DNA of 64,000 bases from SLSG01 sp964477035 (GCA_964477035.1 CAYZCW010000009.1:1-64000); one strand, 5' to 3'; shown: positions 45,095 through 53,375, numbered from the stretch's first letter. The notes: generated from the sequence alone by a model not told the origin. Numbers and translations are program-made.

Positions 45095-47124
45095 TCATTG
45101 GATTCACATACGACCTGAAGGAGGATTATCTGAAGGCCGGATTCAGCCAGGAAGAGGCAGCGGAGTTCGACGGACCCGCCACGATAGACGGGATCCAGCA
45201 GGCCCTGGAGGCCCTCGGACACAACGTTGACCGCATCGGTCACGTGAAGGCCTTGATGCAAAGGCTGGTCCGGGGGGACCGTTGGGACCTGGTGTTTAAT
45301 ATTTGTGAAGGGGTTCATGGGTCCGGGCGCGAGGCCCAGGTGCCTGCCCTGCTGGAGGCCCATGGCATCCCCTATGTATTTTCGGATGTCCTCGTATTGT
45401 CGCTGACCCTTCATAAGGGAATGGCCAAGCACGTGGTCCGCGACCTTGGCATCCCGACGGCACCCTTTGCCTTGGTCGACAGCCCCGGGGCGCTTGCGGC
45501 AGTGAACCTCCCCTTCCCCCTTTTTGTGAAACCCGTGGCGGAAGGGACCGGCAAGGGCATCGGGAGCAGTTCCCTGGTGCATGACCGGGCCGGCCTGGAA
45601 AGCGCCTGCCAGGAACGGCTGCAGAAGTATGGCCAGTCCGTACTGGTTGAAACCTTCCTGCCGGGCAGGGAATTCACCGTGGGCATCGTCGGAACGGGTT
45701 CCACGGCCCGTGTCATCGGCCTGATGGAGGTTGTCTGGCAGGACAGGGAAGGACCCGGCATCTATTCTTACGACAACAAGGCCCATTACGAGGAGCGGGT
45801 CCGTTACGGGGTGCCGGAGAAAGGGTTGTTTGAAGCCTGCTCGGAGGTGGCGCTGGCGGCCTGGCGGGGGCTGGGGTGCCGGGACGGGGGCAGGGTGGAC
45901 CTGCGGCTGGATGCGGGGGGGGTGCCCCACTTTCTGGAGGTGAATCCGCTGGCGGGACTCGACCCGGTGCACAGCGACCTGCCTATACTGGCCCGCCTCC
46001 ATGGCATCGGGTTCGGGGAGCTCATACGCATGATCCTGGACGAGGCACTGGCGCGCATGGACGGGCAGGTGTCAAAGACGACCGGCCGGCCCTCTCCGGC
46101 CCGGGAACCGGATCCTGGGTCCGGCGGGTCCAGGCGGGTATTGGTCCTTCACAGCCCCCTGCCCGTGGACGCCCCGCCCGATGAACTGGATGTGCTCGAG
46201 CAGGTGGCCTTCTTCCGGGAAGGCCTGGCCGGACCTGCCTGGCAACTGGAGGTGGCCCCTTTCCCTTCCGGCCTGGATGCCTTGCAGCAAATGCTGACTG
46301 CCGGCCAGCCGGACGTGGTGATCAACCTGACCGAGACCTTGTTGGGACAGGGCCGGCTGGTCCACCTGGCCCCCTCCCTGCTGGAGGCGTTGGGCATGCC
46401 TTTTACCGGCTGTTCTTCAGAGGCCATTTTCATGACATCCAATAAGTTGATTGCCAAATCCCTGATGCGGGCCGGCCAGATCCCGACCCCCTCCTCGTTT
46501 ACCCGACAGCAGTTGCTGCAAGGGGCGGAGGTCCCGGTGGCCGACTACCTGGTCAAGTCGGTATGGGAGCACGCTTCTTTCGGCCTCCATGAGGACGGGC
46601 CAATGCTGTTCCGGGGAAAGGACCCGCTGCTGCAGGCCATGAACGCACTGCCCGGCATGGACACCTCCTGGTTTGCAGAGCAGTACATCGACGGGAGGGA
46701 GTTCAACCTGGCCTTACTGGGCCCGGCTGCCGATCCCATGCTGTTGCCGGTGGCGGAGATGTGCTTCAGCTACCCGCCCGGAAAGCCGCGCATTGTCGGA
46801 TACAAGGCAAAATGGGAACCTGGCTCCTTTGAATACAAGAATACCTTCCGGCGCTTCGACATCCCCGAAGCGGACCGCGGCCTGCTGGACGATCTCCGCC
46901 AGCTGGCCCGGCGCTGCTGGGACCTCTTCGGTCTGAACGGATATGCCCGGGTGGATTTCCGCGTGGACGCCACGGGACAGCCCTGGGTGCTGGAGGTCAA
47001 TGCCAACCCTTGTCTCTCTGCCGATTCGGGCTTCGTGGCCGCCTGCCGGGAGGCTGGGCTTTCTGCCGGGGAGGTGGCAGAACGCATCGTGGACCACAGC
47101 TGCCGTCCGGCAAACAAATCCTGA
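45091..47124 (+). CDS. Tandem ATP-grasp ligase, two D-Ala-D-Ala-ligase-like modules fused
   Basis: 677 residues holding two complete ATP-grasp modules. Module one is about 1-325 and starts MIIGFTYDLKEDYLKAGFS. ATP and Mg segments are PLFVKPVAEGTGKGIGSSS, VLVETFLPGREFTVGIVG and HFLEVNPLAGLDPVHSDLP. Module two is about 350-677, joined by a Pro/Gly/Ser linker. It shows DYLVKSVWEHASFGL, FAEQYIDGREFNLALLG and WVLEVNANPCLSADSGF. Both keep the Glu-Val-Asn Mg motif, so both may form a bond between a carboxylate and an amine. Start overlaps the upstream stop (ATGA), and the next gene begins six bases after its stop. A peptide-like product containing beta-lysine is inferred. Confidence 0.88.
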   Translation: MIIGFTYDLKEDYLKAGFSQEEAAEFDGPATIDGIQQALEALGHNVDRIGHVKALMQRLVRGDRWDLVFNICEGVHGSGREAQVPALLEAHGIPYVFSDVLVLSLTLHKGMAKHVVRDLGIPTAPFALVDSPGALAAVNLPFPLFVKPVAEGTGKGIGSSSLVHDRAGLESACQERLQKYGQSVLVETFLPGREFTVGIVGTGSTARVIGLMEVVWQDREGPGIYSYDNKAHYEERVRYGVPEKGLFEACSEVALAAWRGLGCRDGGRVDLRLDAGGVPHFLEVNPLAGLDPVHSDLPILARLHGIGFGELIRMILDEALARMDGQVSKTTGRPSPAREPDPGSGGSRRVLVLHSPLPVDAPPDELDVLEQVAFFREGLAGPAWQLEVAPFPSGLDALQQMLTAGQPDVVINLTETLLGQGRLVHLAPSLLEALGMPFTGCSSEAIFMTSNKLIAKSLMRAGQIPTPSSFTRQQLLQGAEVPVADYLVKSVWEHASFGLHEDGPMLFRGKDPLLQAMNALPGMDTSWFAEQYIDGREFNLALLGPAADPMLLPVAEMCFSYPPGKPRIVGYKAKWEPGSFEYKNTFRRFDIPEADRGLLDDLRQLARRCWDLFGLNGYARVDFRVDATGQPWVLEVNANPCLSADSGFVAACREAGLSAGEVAERIVDHSCRPANKS

Positions 47125-47130
47125 CACGAA

Positions 47131-47658
47131 ATGGAAAAACAGCATATGGCTGGCGAAAAAGAAACGGGCCCCCAGCACATCCGCTTTGAGCCCCTCCCGT
47201 CAGATCCCGGGGCGGTTCGCCGCATCGCCGCCTCGACCGGTTTCTTCCGCGAGGATGAGGTAGAGGTGGCCGTGGACCTGGTCCGGGAGGCCCTGGAGAA
47301 GGGGGCATCCTGCGGCTACCATTTTTTGTTTGCAGAGTCGGATGGGCAGGTCACCGGTTTCGCCTGCCTGGGTCCCGTGCCCCTCACCATCGGCTCCTAC
47401 GACCTTTACTGGATCGTGGTGGAGGAAGGGCGGCGGGGGCAGGGAATCGGCAAGCAGCTGCTGCAGGAAGCAGAGCAGCAGGCCAGGCTGCTGGGAGGCA
47501 GGAAACTGTATATTGAGACCTCCTCCACCGCCCGCTACAGGCCCACAAGAGCCTTTTACCTGGCCTCCGGATATGCCGAAGAGGCATGCCTGCGGGATTT
47601 TTACCTGCCCGGGGACGACAAGCTTATCTATTCAAAATCCCTTGTTCCCAGTGCATGA
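47131..47658 (+). CDS. GNAT-family N-acetyltransferase, last gene of the kamA operon
   Basis: Stand-alone acetyltransferase of 175 residues. The core beta-strand and acetyl-CoA loop are DLYWIVVEEGRRGQGIGKQL, with R/Q-x-x-G-x-G as RRGQGIG. It continues LYIETSSTARYRPTRAFYLA and ASGYAEEACLRDFY. The N-terminal 20 residues are polar, and a second ATG lies five codons in. It starts six bases after the ATP-grasp gene and is clearly part of that operon. It may acetylate an intermediate or the final product. Its 3' end overlaps the 3' end of the opposite-strand M14 peptidase gene by 35 bases. Confidence 0.86.
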   Translation: MEKQHMAGEKETGPQHIRFEPLPSDPGAVRRIAASTGFFREDEVEVAVDLVREALEKGASCGYHFLFAESDGQVTGFACLGPVPLTIGSYDLYWIVVEEGRRGQGIGKQLLQEAEQQARLLGGRKLYIETSSTARYRPTRAFYLASGYAEEACLRDFYLPGDDKLIYSKSLVPSA

Positions 47659-49420
47659 TGCGGCCCACCGGATAGACGTTGTGTTCCTGGTCATACCAGG
47701 GTGATTGCGCGTAAAACCAGTGAAGGATGGCCTGGGGGCTGGAGGCGAATGCCGGATCCGACGCCTTTCTTTCTTCCAGCCGCCGTCCCAGTTCCGGGTC
47801 TTCCGCCAGCATCTCCCGGGCGATGGCTTCCATGGCGTAGCTCTCGAAATACTCGGTACGCTGGAAGATGTTGTTGAAAAGTCCCCAGTATGCAAAAGAG
47901 GAAGGAGCCTCCGGCTCCAGGGCATGGGCGATGACCCGTGCCGTGGGCTGGTTCATCTCCACAATGACGCTGCCGGCAGGGTAGGTCCGTTCCTCCCTGA
48001 TGGGCACAGCCCGGAAGCGGGCCGTCTGCCGGCCCTCACTGACCGATGCGGACAGGCTCACCTCTTCGAAGCGGTAAGACTCCACCTCCAGGGTCAGGTC
48101 GCTGCCGATGCGCTGCAACCTCACCCCGTGGGCCTTCAGCCTGTCGATGACGCTTTCCCACTGCACCGGGATGATGTAAGCTACGGGCAGCATGACCCGG
48201 GCCGTGGGTTCCATCCTGTTGAACCAGGCGACCGGATAGGTAACGGGCCGGTCGCTGTGATAGATGAACCACTGTCCCCCGCTCAGGGTGCTGGTCTTCT
48301 CCTCATATTCCACCCCCCGGAAGTCGACCATCACGCTGTCTCCCGTGCTGCCCAGATCCAGGGTAAAGGGACGGCTTCTCAGGTCGGCCGAAGCCGTATA
48401 AAGGTCGGCCTGGCCGACAGCCTGTCTGAAAGCTTCATGTTCCCTGTTGAGCAGCCGCATGCTTTCCAGGATGGTCAGGTAGGTCGACTCCACCCGCATG
48501 GCATAGGGCTTCAGCATGTGGGTTTCCAGAAGCAGCCCCGGGCGGTTGCGCTGGGAAGCGTAGCCGGTGGAAAGGGCCGGCGGGGTGGGACGGCTGACCA
48601 GCCCGCTGCGGGGGTCGTGCCACCTCCGGTAGCTGACATAGGGGAAAACGGGGTGGCCGTGCCCTTCCATAGCGGCTTCCCAGTAGGGCAGGAACACCTC
48701 CTCGCACCAGCGGGTAATCCCCTCATCCATATTGCCCCAGGTCTCCAGCATATAGGTCATTGTATACTGGTAATCCCCCCCGTTGGTCGAGTGGCTATCG
48801 ATGAAGAAGTCCGGCTTCCACTGGTTCCACAGATCCAGGAAATGGCGCATCTCCCGGCTGTCTGCCTTGAGGTAATCACGGTTGAGATTGAGATTCAGTG
48901 CATTGGTTCGCCAGCCCATTTCCTCGGGTCCATTCTGGTTGATGCGGTTGTAGGGACCGAAGCGCTCATGCCCGTCCACGTTGAAGATGGGAATGAACAG
49001 CAGGGTCACCTTATCCAACAGCTCCAGGTGGCGTTGCTGCACCGCTACCTCCTGCAGCAGGCGCAGGCCGGCGTCCTTGCCCACAGGTTCCCCGGGATGG
49101 ATGGCCGCCTGCACCAGTAGCACCAGGTTGCCGGAAGCATGCACCTCCTCCGGGCTGAACCGCCCGTGGCGGTCGAGGATCACCAGGGGGAGCTCCCGCA
49201 GCTGGTGGCTCTGTCCGAAGCTCGTGTAGTGCACCATGGGAGAGATGGCGGCAAGCCGCCGGCAATGCTCCAGGGTTTCGGCATAGGTGGGGGTGCGGTT
49301 TATCCCGGCTTCCCCGCCGGCGGGACCGCTTGCCGTAAGGGGCTGGGATAACAGGAAGGGAAGTGTCAGGGCCAGAAGCCTCCGTAAAAACATGGTTCGC
49401 AGCATGGGGATGGGGTTCAT
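47624..49420 (-). CDS. Exported M14-family zinc carboxypeptidase
   Basis: Periplasmic or secreted metallopeptidase. I start at 49420 because a -7 element at 49447-49454 makes the longer frame (to 49540) unlikely; ATGs at 49405 and 49393 are also possible. The signal helix is RRLLALTLPFLLSQPLTAS. The M14 zinc site is IHPGEPVGKDAG (His and Glu) with the third ligand in FIDSHSTNGGDY. The catalytic Glu fits GLLLETHML. The C-terminal 250 residues form an added domain without a clear match. Length about 598. Tail-to-tail overlap with the GNAT gene is 35 bases. Confidence 0.85.
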   Translation of the reverse strand: MNPIPMLRTMFLRRLLALTLPFLLSQPLTASGPAGGEAGINRTPTYAETLEHCRRLAAISPMVHYTSFGQSHQLRELPLVILDRHGRFSPEEVHASGNLVLLVQAAIHPGEPVGKDAGLRLLQEVAVQQRHLELLDKVTLLFIPIFNVDGHERFGPYNRINQNGPEEMGWRTNALNLNLNRDYLKADSREMRHFLDLWNQWKPDFFIDSHSTNGGDYQYTMTYMLETWGNMDEGITRWCEEVFLPYWEAAMEGHGHPVFPYVSYRRWHDPRSGLVSRPTPPALSTGYASQRNRPGLLLETHMLKPYAMRVESTYLTILESMRLLNREHEAFRQAVGQADLYTASADLRSRPFTLDLGSTGDSVMVDFRGVEYEEKTSTLSGGQWFIYHSDRPVTYPVAWFNRMEPTARVMLPVAYIIPVQWESVIDRLKAHGVRLQRIGSDLTLEVESYRFEEVSLSASVSEGRQTARFRAVPIREERTYPAGSVIVEMNQPTARVIAHALEPEAPSSFAYWGLFNNIFQRTEYFESYAMEAIAREMLAEDPELGRRLEERKASDPAFASSPQAILHWFYAQSPWYDQEHNVYPVGRIMHWEQGILNR

Positions 49421-49446
49421 CGGAAAACAATAGGGCAATGCATCGA

Positions 49447-49454
49447 CAAAAATA
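49447..49454 (-). promoter_or_regulatory. -7 element upstream of the M14 peptidase gene
   Basis: TATTTTTG on the minus strand, a full TAnnTTTG match. It lies inside the longest open frame of the peptidase gene, so it argues for a translation start at or below 49420. Confidence 0.5.
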
Positions 49455-49497
49455 ACCAAGTATGGCATACGGCGTGTGCCCTTGAGGGGTTTTTCCG

Positions 49498-49528
49498 TTG
49501 GAATGATCCCGATTTTTCCGTATATTTC
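49498..49528 (+). promoter_or_regulatory. Candidate promoter of the universal stress protein gene
   Basis: TTG (49498-49500), a spacer of 20 bases, then TATATTTC (49521-49528), one base off TAnnTTTG. The leader to the ATG at 49586 would be about 50 bases. Confidence 0.4.
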
Positions 49529-49585
49529 CACCATAAACACCTATTGCGGGATGGTTTCCCGCCTCATCCATAAGACAAGCCGATC

Positions 49586-50695
49586 ATGGAAGAACGACTG
49601 GTAACCATTGCAACGGACCATTACACCGCAGCCGAGGTGCTGCGGGCACGGTTTGAAAATGCCGGGATCAAGGTGTTTCTCAAGCATGTGAACCTGCTGC
49701 AGGGAGCTGTTTCGGAAGGGGTCCAGGTCCAGATCCGGGAATCCGACGTGGAACACGCCCTGCGGCTGATGGCTGAATGGAAAAGCGAGCAGGAGGAAGC
49801 GGATAAAAGAAATCTGTCTGCCGTCCGGCGCATCCTGGTGCCGGTGGATTTTTCAGGATATTCAAAAAATGCCTGCCTGTTCGCCCTGGACCTGGCCCGC
49901 AAACTCCGGGCCGACCTCAAGATCCTGCATGTGTATTATGCCCCGATCGTCGACCTGGTCCCCATCACGGACGCCTACTCCATACAGATTGACATGGACA
50001 TCAACCTGAGGGAAATGGAGAGCCGGGCCAGAAAGGGTTTGGCGGAGTTCGTGGAGGACATCCGGAAGGAGTCCAGGAAGCGCGGCGTGGAAGGGGTGCG
50101 GATCGGTTATGCCCTGCGCGAGGGAATTGTGGAGGATGAGATTGCCCGCGTGGCAAGGGATTACAAACCCGGCCTGGTCGTACTCGGTGCCAGGGGCAAG
50201 GGGGACAAGCAGGGCGATATCGTGGGCAGTGTGGTGTACCGGGTGCTGGACCGCATCCGGGTCCCTGTCCTGGTGATTCCCGCCAACACCTCGTATGAAG
50301 AAGGCAAGGAGGTGAACAACATCGTGTATGCCACCGATTTCGACGACTCGGATTACCTGGCCATCCGCAGGCTGATCGGCATCGTGTCCGCCTTCCCTGT
50401 CAGGATCCACTGCATCCATGTGTCGCGCGATCCGGGCAAGAAATGGGACGATGTCAAGATGCAGGCCGTCAGGGATTATTTCGGCAGGGTCCACAAGGGA
50501 CTCCAGGTTGAATGCCACCTGCTGAGGGGGGAGGACATCCTGAAGGAGGTGGAGGAATTCACCAATGCCCGGGACATTGACTTGTTTGCCCTGACCAACC
50601 GCAAGCGCAACCTGATCGCCCGACTGTTCAACCCCGGGCTGACCCGCAAGCTGATTAATCAGGGCAATGTGCCCCTGCTGGTATTCCGGGCCTGA
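49586..50695 (+). CDS. DUF2007 domain fused to two universal stress protein domains
   Basis: 369 residues in three parts. Residues 1 to about 70 resemble DUF2007 (VTIATDHYTAAEVLRARFEN, GIKVFLKHVN), a small ferredoxin-like domain thought to sense or signal. Residues about 82-235 are a full Usp domain (RRILVPVDFSGYSKNACLFA) with the ATP-type loop GARGKGDKQGDIVGSV and VPVLVIP. Residues about 245-369 are a second Usp half that has lost most of this loop (NNIVYATDFDDSDYLAIRR, ending GNVPLLVFRA). Function in stress adaptation is inferred from the family. A strong terminator follows. Confidence 0.86.
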   Translation: MEERLVTIATDHYTAAEVLRARFENAGIKVFLKHVNLLQGAVSEGVQVQIRESDVEHALRLMAEWKSEQEEADKRNLSAVRRILVPVDFSGYSKNACLFALDLARKLRADLKILHVYYAPIVDLVPITDAYSIQIDMDINLREMESRARKGLAEFVEDIRKESRKRGVEGVRIGYALREGIVEDEIARVARDYKPGLVVLGARGKGDKQGDIVGSVVYRVLDRIRVPVLVIPANTSYEEGKEVNNIVYATDFDDSDYLAIRRLIGIVSAFPVRIHCIHVSRDPGKKWDDVKMQAVRDYFGRVHKGLQVECHLLRGEDILKEVEEFTNARDIDLFALTNRKRNLIARLFNPGLTRKLINQGNVPLLVFRA

Positions 50696-50706
50696 CCATC
50701 CTGCCG

Positions 50707-50733
50707 CAACCCGTCCGGCCGGGTTGTTTTATT
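50707..50733 (+). terminator. Rho-independent terminator after the universal stress protein gene
   Basis: CAACCCG (50707-50713) pairs perfectly with CGGGTTG (50720-50726) around the loop TCCGGC, followed by TTTTATT. It begins 11 bases after the stop codon. There is no T-run in the other direction, so it serves the plus strand only. Confidence 0.82.
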
Positions 50734-51700
50734 GGGATGACCAGGCGGGCCAGGAAGACTGCCCGTGATTGTCCAGCCAGTTCAGCAGGTACTCGAAAAT
50801 TTTTTGCTTGTCCTTTTCGTGCAGCAGCTCGTGCCTGCCGCCCGGCACCACCTTCAGGGTGAGGTTGCGGAACCGTTGTTTGTAGAAATGCTGGTGGATC
50901 CTTAAGGCGTCCTTGCCGAAGTGGCCCACCGGGTCGTCCTGTCCGCTCAGGATCAGCACCGGGAGGGTCTTGCGGTATTTCAGGTTGTGCTGGCTGCGTT
51001 TCATGGCGGCAATGCCCATGAACAGGGTCCTGTAAAACCCGTTGGAGCATTCGAAGCCGCATCCGGGATCCGCGGCGTAGGCATCCACCTCCTTCCGGGA
51101 GGAAGAGATCCATTCAAACGGGGTGGGCCGGGGCTTGAAATACCGGTTGAGGCTGGAATAGAAAAGCCTGTTGAACCATTTGCTTTTGGCCCGGGAGCCA
51201 TGGATCAGGATGAGCCCCCTGACGGTCATCCGCAGCAGCCGGAGGAGGGGCGCCGGCATCCCGAAAGGACCCGAGAAGATCAGTCCCTGGATGTACACGG
51301 GATAGATGGCCATGAAATGCCTCGCCAGGGCGGAGCCCATGCTGTGTCCCAGGATGAAGACGGGAATGTCGGGATGTTCCTTGCGGATGGAGGTATACAG
51401 GGCACGGATGTTTTCCAGCATCGTTTCCCAGCCTTTGGTCCCGGACACGACCCCGCGTCCCTCCGTTTCGGTCACGCTCAGCCCGTGTCCCGGGTGGTCG
51501 GCACCAAAAAGGCCAATCCCTTGTCCGGCCAGGTAGCGGGCAAACTCACTGTAGCGTCCGGAATGTTCAGCCATGCCGTGGATCAGCTGGATGATGGCCC
51601 GTGGCTTCTTGCCGGCCGGCAAAAAGCTCCGGACACCGAACTTTTTGTTGCTGGTGCTGGTCAGAAAGAAACGCTGCTCAAGGATTTCCTCTGTTTCCAT
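50729..51700 (-). CDS. Alpha/beta hydrolase, monoacylglycerol lipase / lysophospholipase-like
   Basis: Serine hydrolase of the Hydrolase_4 (lysophospholipase) family. The oxyanion region is IQLIHGMAEHSGRYSEFA. The nucleophile elbow is ILGHSMGSALARHF near residue 110, with the acid and histidine in ILSGQDDPVGH and VVPGGRHELLHEKD. The C-terminal stretch ends in FEYLLNWLDNH as usual. I start at the ATG at 51700; the longer frame to 51868 runs through the divergent promoter region. No signal peptide is seen, so a cytosolic enzyme acting on monoacylglycerols or lysolipids is inferred. Length 323. Confidence 0.87.
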   Translation of the reverse strand: METEEILEQRFFLTSTSNKKFGVRSFLPAGKKPRAIIQLIHGMAEHSGRYSEFARYLAGQGIGLFGADHPGHGLSVTETEGRGVVSGTKGWETMLENIRALYTSIRKEHPDIPVFILGHSMGSALARHFMAIYPVYIQGLIFSGPFGMPAPLLRLLRMTVRGLILIHGSRAKSKWFNRLFYSSLNRYFKPRPTPFEWISSSRKEVDAYAADPGCGFECSNGFYRTLFMGIAAMKRSQHNLKYRKTLPVLILSGQDDPVGHFGKDALRIHQHFYKQRFRNLTLKVVPGGRHELLHEKDKQKIFEYLLNWLDNHGQSSWPAWSSQ

Positions 51701-51738
51701 GGGATGGGGGATTTGGAAAAGGTCCGGTCGGGTTTCCC

Positions 51739-51746
51739 CAAAATTA
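51739..51746 (-). promoter_or_regulatory. -7 element upstream of the hydrolase gene
   Basis: TAATTTTG on the minus strand, a full TAnnTTTG match, 39 bases before the ATG at 51700. It stands back to back with a plus-strand element at 51758-51765. Confidence 0.52.
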
Positions 51747-51757
51747 TAAAAGTTTAT

Positions 51758-51765
51758 TAGATTTG
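51758..51765 (+). promoter_or_regulatory. -7 element upstream of the DUF454 gene
   Basis: TAGATTTG, a full TAnnTTTG match, about 70 bases before the GTG start at 51835. Only 11 bases separate it from the divergent element for the hydrolase. Confidence 0.5.
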
Positions 51766-51834
51766 CCCCTTTTGCGGTTGCAGCGGAAAAATAATGCATG
51801 AGCGACCACCCGGGTATCCAAACAAACCGAACCT

Positions 51835-52275
51835 GTGACAAAACAACCTGCGGACAATACAAGGCCACACCCCGGAAACGCCCATCCCGATTTCGGGAAG
51901 AAGCGCAGCCCCCTGCAGCGTGGCTTTTACCTGGTGGCCGGGAGTCTGTCTCTCGGGCTGGGCATTCTGGGCATCCCGCTGCCCCTCTTGCCCACCACCC
52001 CGTTTTTATTGTTGTCCGCCTGGCTGTTCGCCCGCAGTTCGGAACGGTTTTACCGCTGGTTGCTGACCCACCGGTATTTTGGTGAGATCATCCGCAACTA
52101 CAGGGAGCAGGGTGGCATCCGGCGCGGGGTAAAGACCGGCGCGATTGCCCTGTTGTGGGTGACCATCACCCTGTCTGCCTTGTTGGTTGTGGGCCTGTGG
52201 TGGGTGCGGGGCCTGCTGTTGCTGATTGCCATCGGGGTGACCTGGCACATCGCCTCCCTGAAGACCCTCGAATAG
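51835..52275 (+). CDS. YbaN-like DUF454 inner-membrane protein
   Basis: Small membrane protein of the DUF454 family. After a polar start of about 25 residues comes the signature YLVAGSLSLGLGILGIPLPL and LLPTTPFLLLSAWLFARSS. RFYRWLLTHRYFGEIIRNY and a second hydrophobic pair near residues 105-140 follow. Function unknown across the family. The frame starts with GTG at 51835; no in-frame ATG precedes it after the promoter. It converges with the slyD gene with 10 bases between the stops. Confidence 0.85.
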   Translation: MTKQPADNTRPHPGNAHPDFGKKRSPLQRGFYLVAGSLSLGLGILGIPLPLLPTTPFLLLSAWLFARSSERFYRWLLTHRYFGEIIRNYREQGGIRRGVKTGAIALLWVTITLSALLVVGLWWVRGLLLLIAIGVTWHIASLKTLE

Positions 52276-52285
52276 GTTTTCCGGA

Positions 52286-52789
52286 TCAATGACCGTCCTT
52301 GCCCGTGTGGACGTGCCCGTGTGCCACCTCCTCCTCCGTGGCCGGGCGCGTCTGCAGCACCTTGCCCTTGAAATGCAGGTCCAGGCCAGCCAGGGGGTGG
52401 TTGAAATCCATTTTGACGGTCTCTTCCCCTATTTCGATGACCTGGCCCCGGTGGGGATTGCCTTCCTGGTCTTCCATGTTCAGCACCTTGCCAATTTCCA
52501 GCAGGTCCTCGGCCGGCTTGCCGTCGACCATGAAAATGCTTTTGGGCAGGTCCACAATGGCCTTGTCATTGACGGGCCCGTATGCCTCTGCGGAGCCGAC
52601 AGTGAACTCGAACGGCTCCTGGAGCCCGAGGTCTTTCACCTGCTCTTCGAACCGGGGAATAAGCCTTCCGGCGCCGACAAGAAATTCCACCGGGCTGTCT
52701 TCATGGACGGACTCGATGAGGTCTCCCTCCGGTCCCCCTTGACGCAGTTCATAGCTGAGGGAAACGACTTTGGCTTCGGATTGTGACAT
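52286..52789 (-). CDS. slyD: SlyD-type FKBP peptidyl-prolyl isomerase
   Basis: Prolyl isomerase and metal-binding chaperone of the cytosol. The FKBP half-domains KVVSLSYELRQ, EFLVGAGRLIPRFEEQVKDL and FTVGSAEAYG surround the inserted-in-flap domain (about residues 65-120). The return strand is MDFNHPLAGLDLHFKGKV. The tail is His-rich (HGHVHTGKDGH), which suits metal binding, although it is shorter than in E. coli. I use the ATG at 52789. Length 167. Confidence 0.92.
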   Translation of the reverse strand: MSQSEAKVVSLSYELRQGGPEGDLIESVHEDSPVEFLVGAGRLIPRFEEQVKDLGLQEPFEFTVGSAEAYGPVNDKAIVDLPKSIFMVDGKPAEDLLEIGKVLNMEDQEGNPHRGQVIEIGEETVKMDFNHPLAGLDLHFKGKVLQTRPATEEEVAHGHVHTGKDGH

Positions 52790-52980
52790 ATTGAATGGGA
52801 ATTTAATGAATAAAAAAGGGGCCATCCCGGGGGGCTGGGATCAGCCCAATGCGTTACCATCCGACGAAGATAGGCAAAATGTTGGCTTCCACCAAGTTTT
52901 TGGTGACGGCAGGGCCGGGGGCCATGGGGCGTTTTAAAAATTAATTTCGAAAAACCATGGTGATTTTTAAGAAAATTGTG

Positions 52981-52988
52981 TAATTTTG
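52981..52988 (+). promoter_or_regulatory. -7 element upstream of rpmG
   Basis: TAATTTTG followed by CGCTCC, a full TAnnTTTG match in a markedly A/T-rich stretch, 36 bases before the rpmG start. This is a typical place for a ribosomal protein promoter. Confidence 0.6.
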
Positions 52989-53016
52989 CGCTCCTGAAAG
53001 AAAACAAATACCCATC

Positions 53017-53205
53017 ATGGCCAAGAAAACGAAAGAAGCGAGGGTTCAGGTGATCATGGAATGCACCGAGCATAAGGACAGCGGCATGCCCGGGACATCC
53101 AGGTACATCACCACCAAGAATAAGAAGAACACCCCTGAGAGGCTGGAGCTCAAGAAGTACAATCCCATTCTCAGGAAAATGACCACGCACAGAGAAATCA
53201 AATAA
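53017..53205 (+). CDS. rpmG: Large-subunit ribosomal protein bL33
   Basis: 62-residue basic protein: MAKKTKEARVQVIMECTEHK is the Bacteroidota form of L33, ending in KYNPILRKMTTHREIK. It lacks the second CxxC pair of the zinc-binding type. The gene for L28, often just before it in this phylum, is not here. A small DUF4295 gene follows 11 bases later, and ftsY and rimO come next. Confidence 0.95.
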   Translation: MAKKTKEARVQVIMECTEHKDSGMPGTSRYITTKNKKNTPERLELKKYNPILRKMTTHREIK

Positions 53206-53216
53206 CCCCCCCGATT

Positions 53217-53375
53217 ATGGCAAAGAAAGTAGTTGCAACCCTGAAGACGGATACCGGCAAAGGTTTTGCCAAAGTGATCCGGATGAAGAAATCCGATAAG
53301 TCCGGCGCTTACACTTTCGAGGAAGACATCGTGGCATCCGACAAGGTACAGGAATTTTTCAAAGAAAGAAAATAG
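53217..53375 (+). CDS. DUF4295 small basic protein
   Basis: 52 residues, beginning MAKKVVATLKTDTGKGFAK and ending DKVQEFFKERK. This small Bacteroidota-specific family stands between rpmG and ftsY in many genomes, as here. The high Lys content and the linkage to rpmG suggest a ribosome- or translation-related role, which is inference. It starts 11 bases after the rpmG stop, and a hairpin with a T-run follows. Confidence 0.9.
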   Translation: MAKKVVATLKTDTGKGFAKVIRMKKSDKSGAYTFEEDIVASDKVQEFFKERK

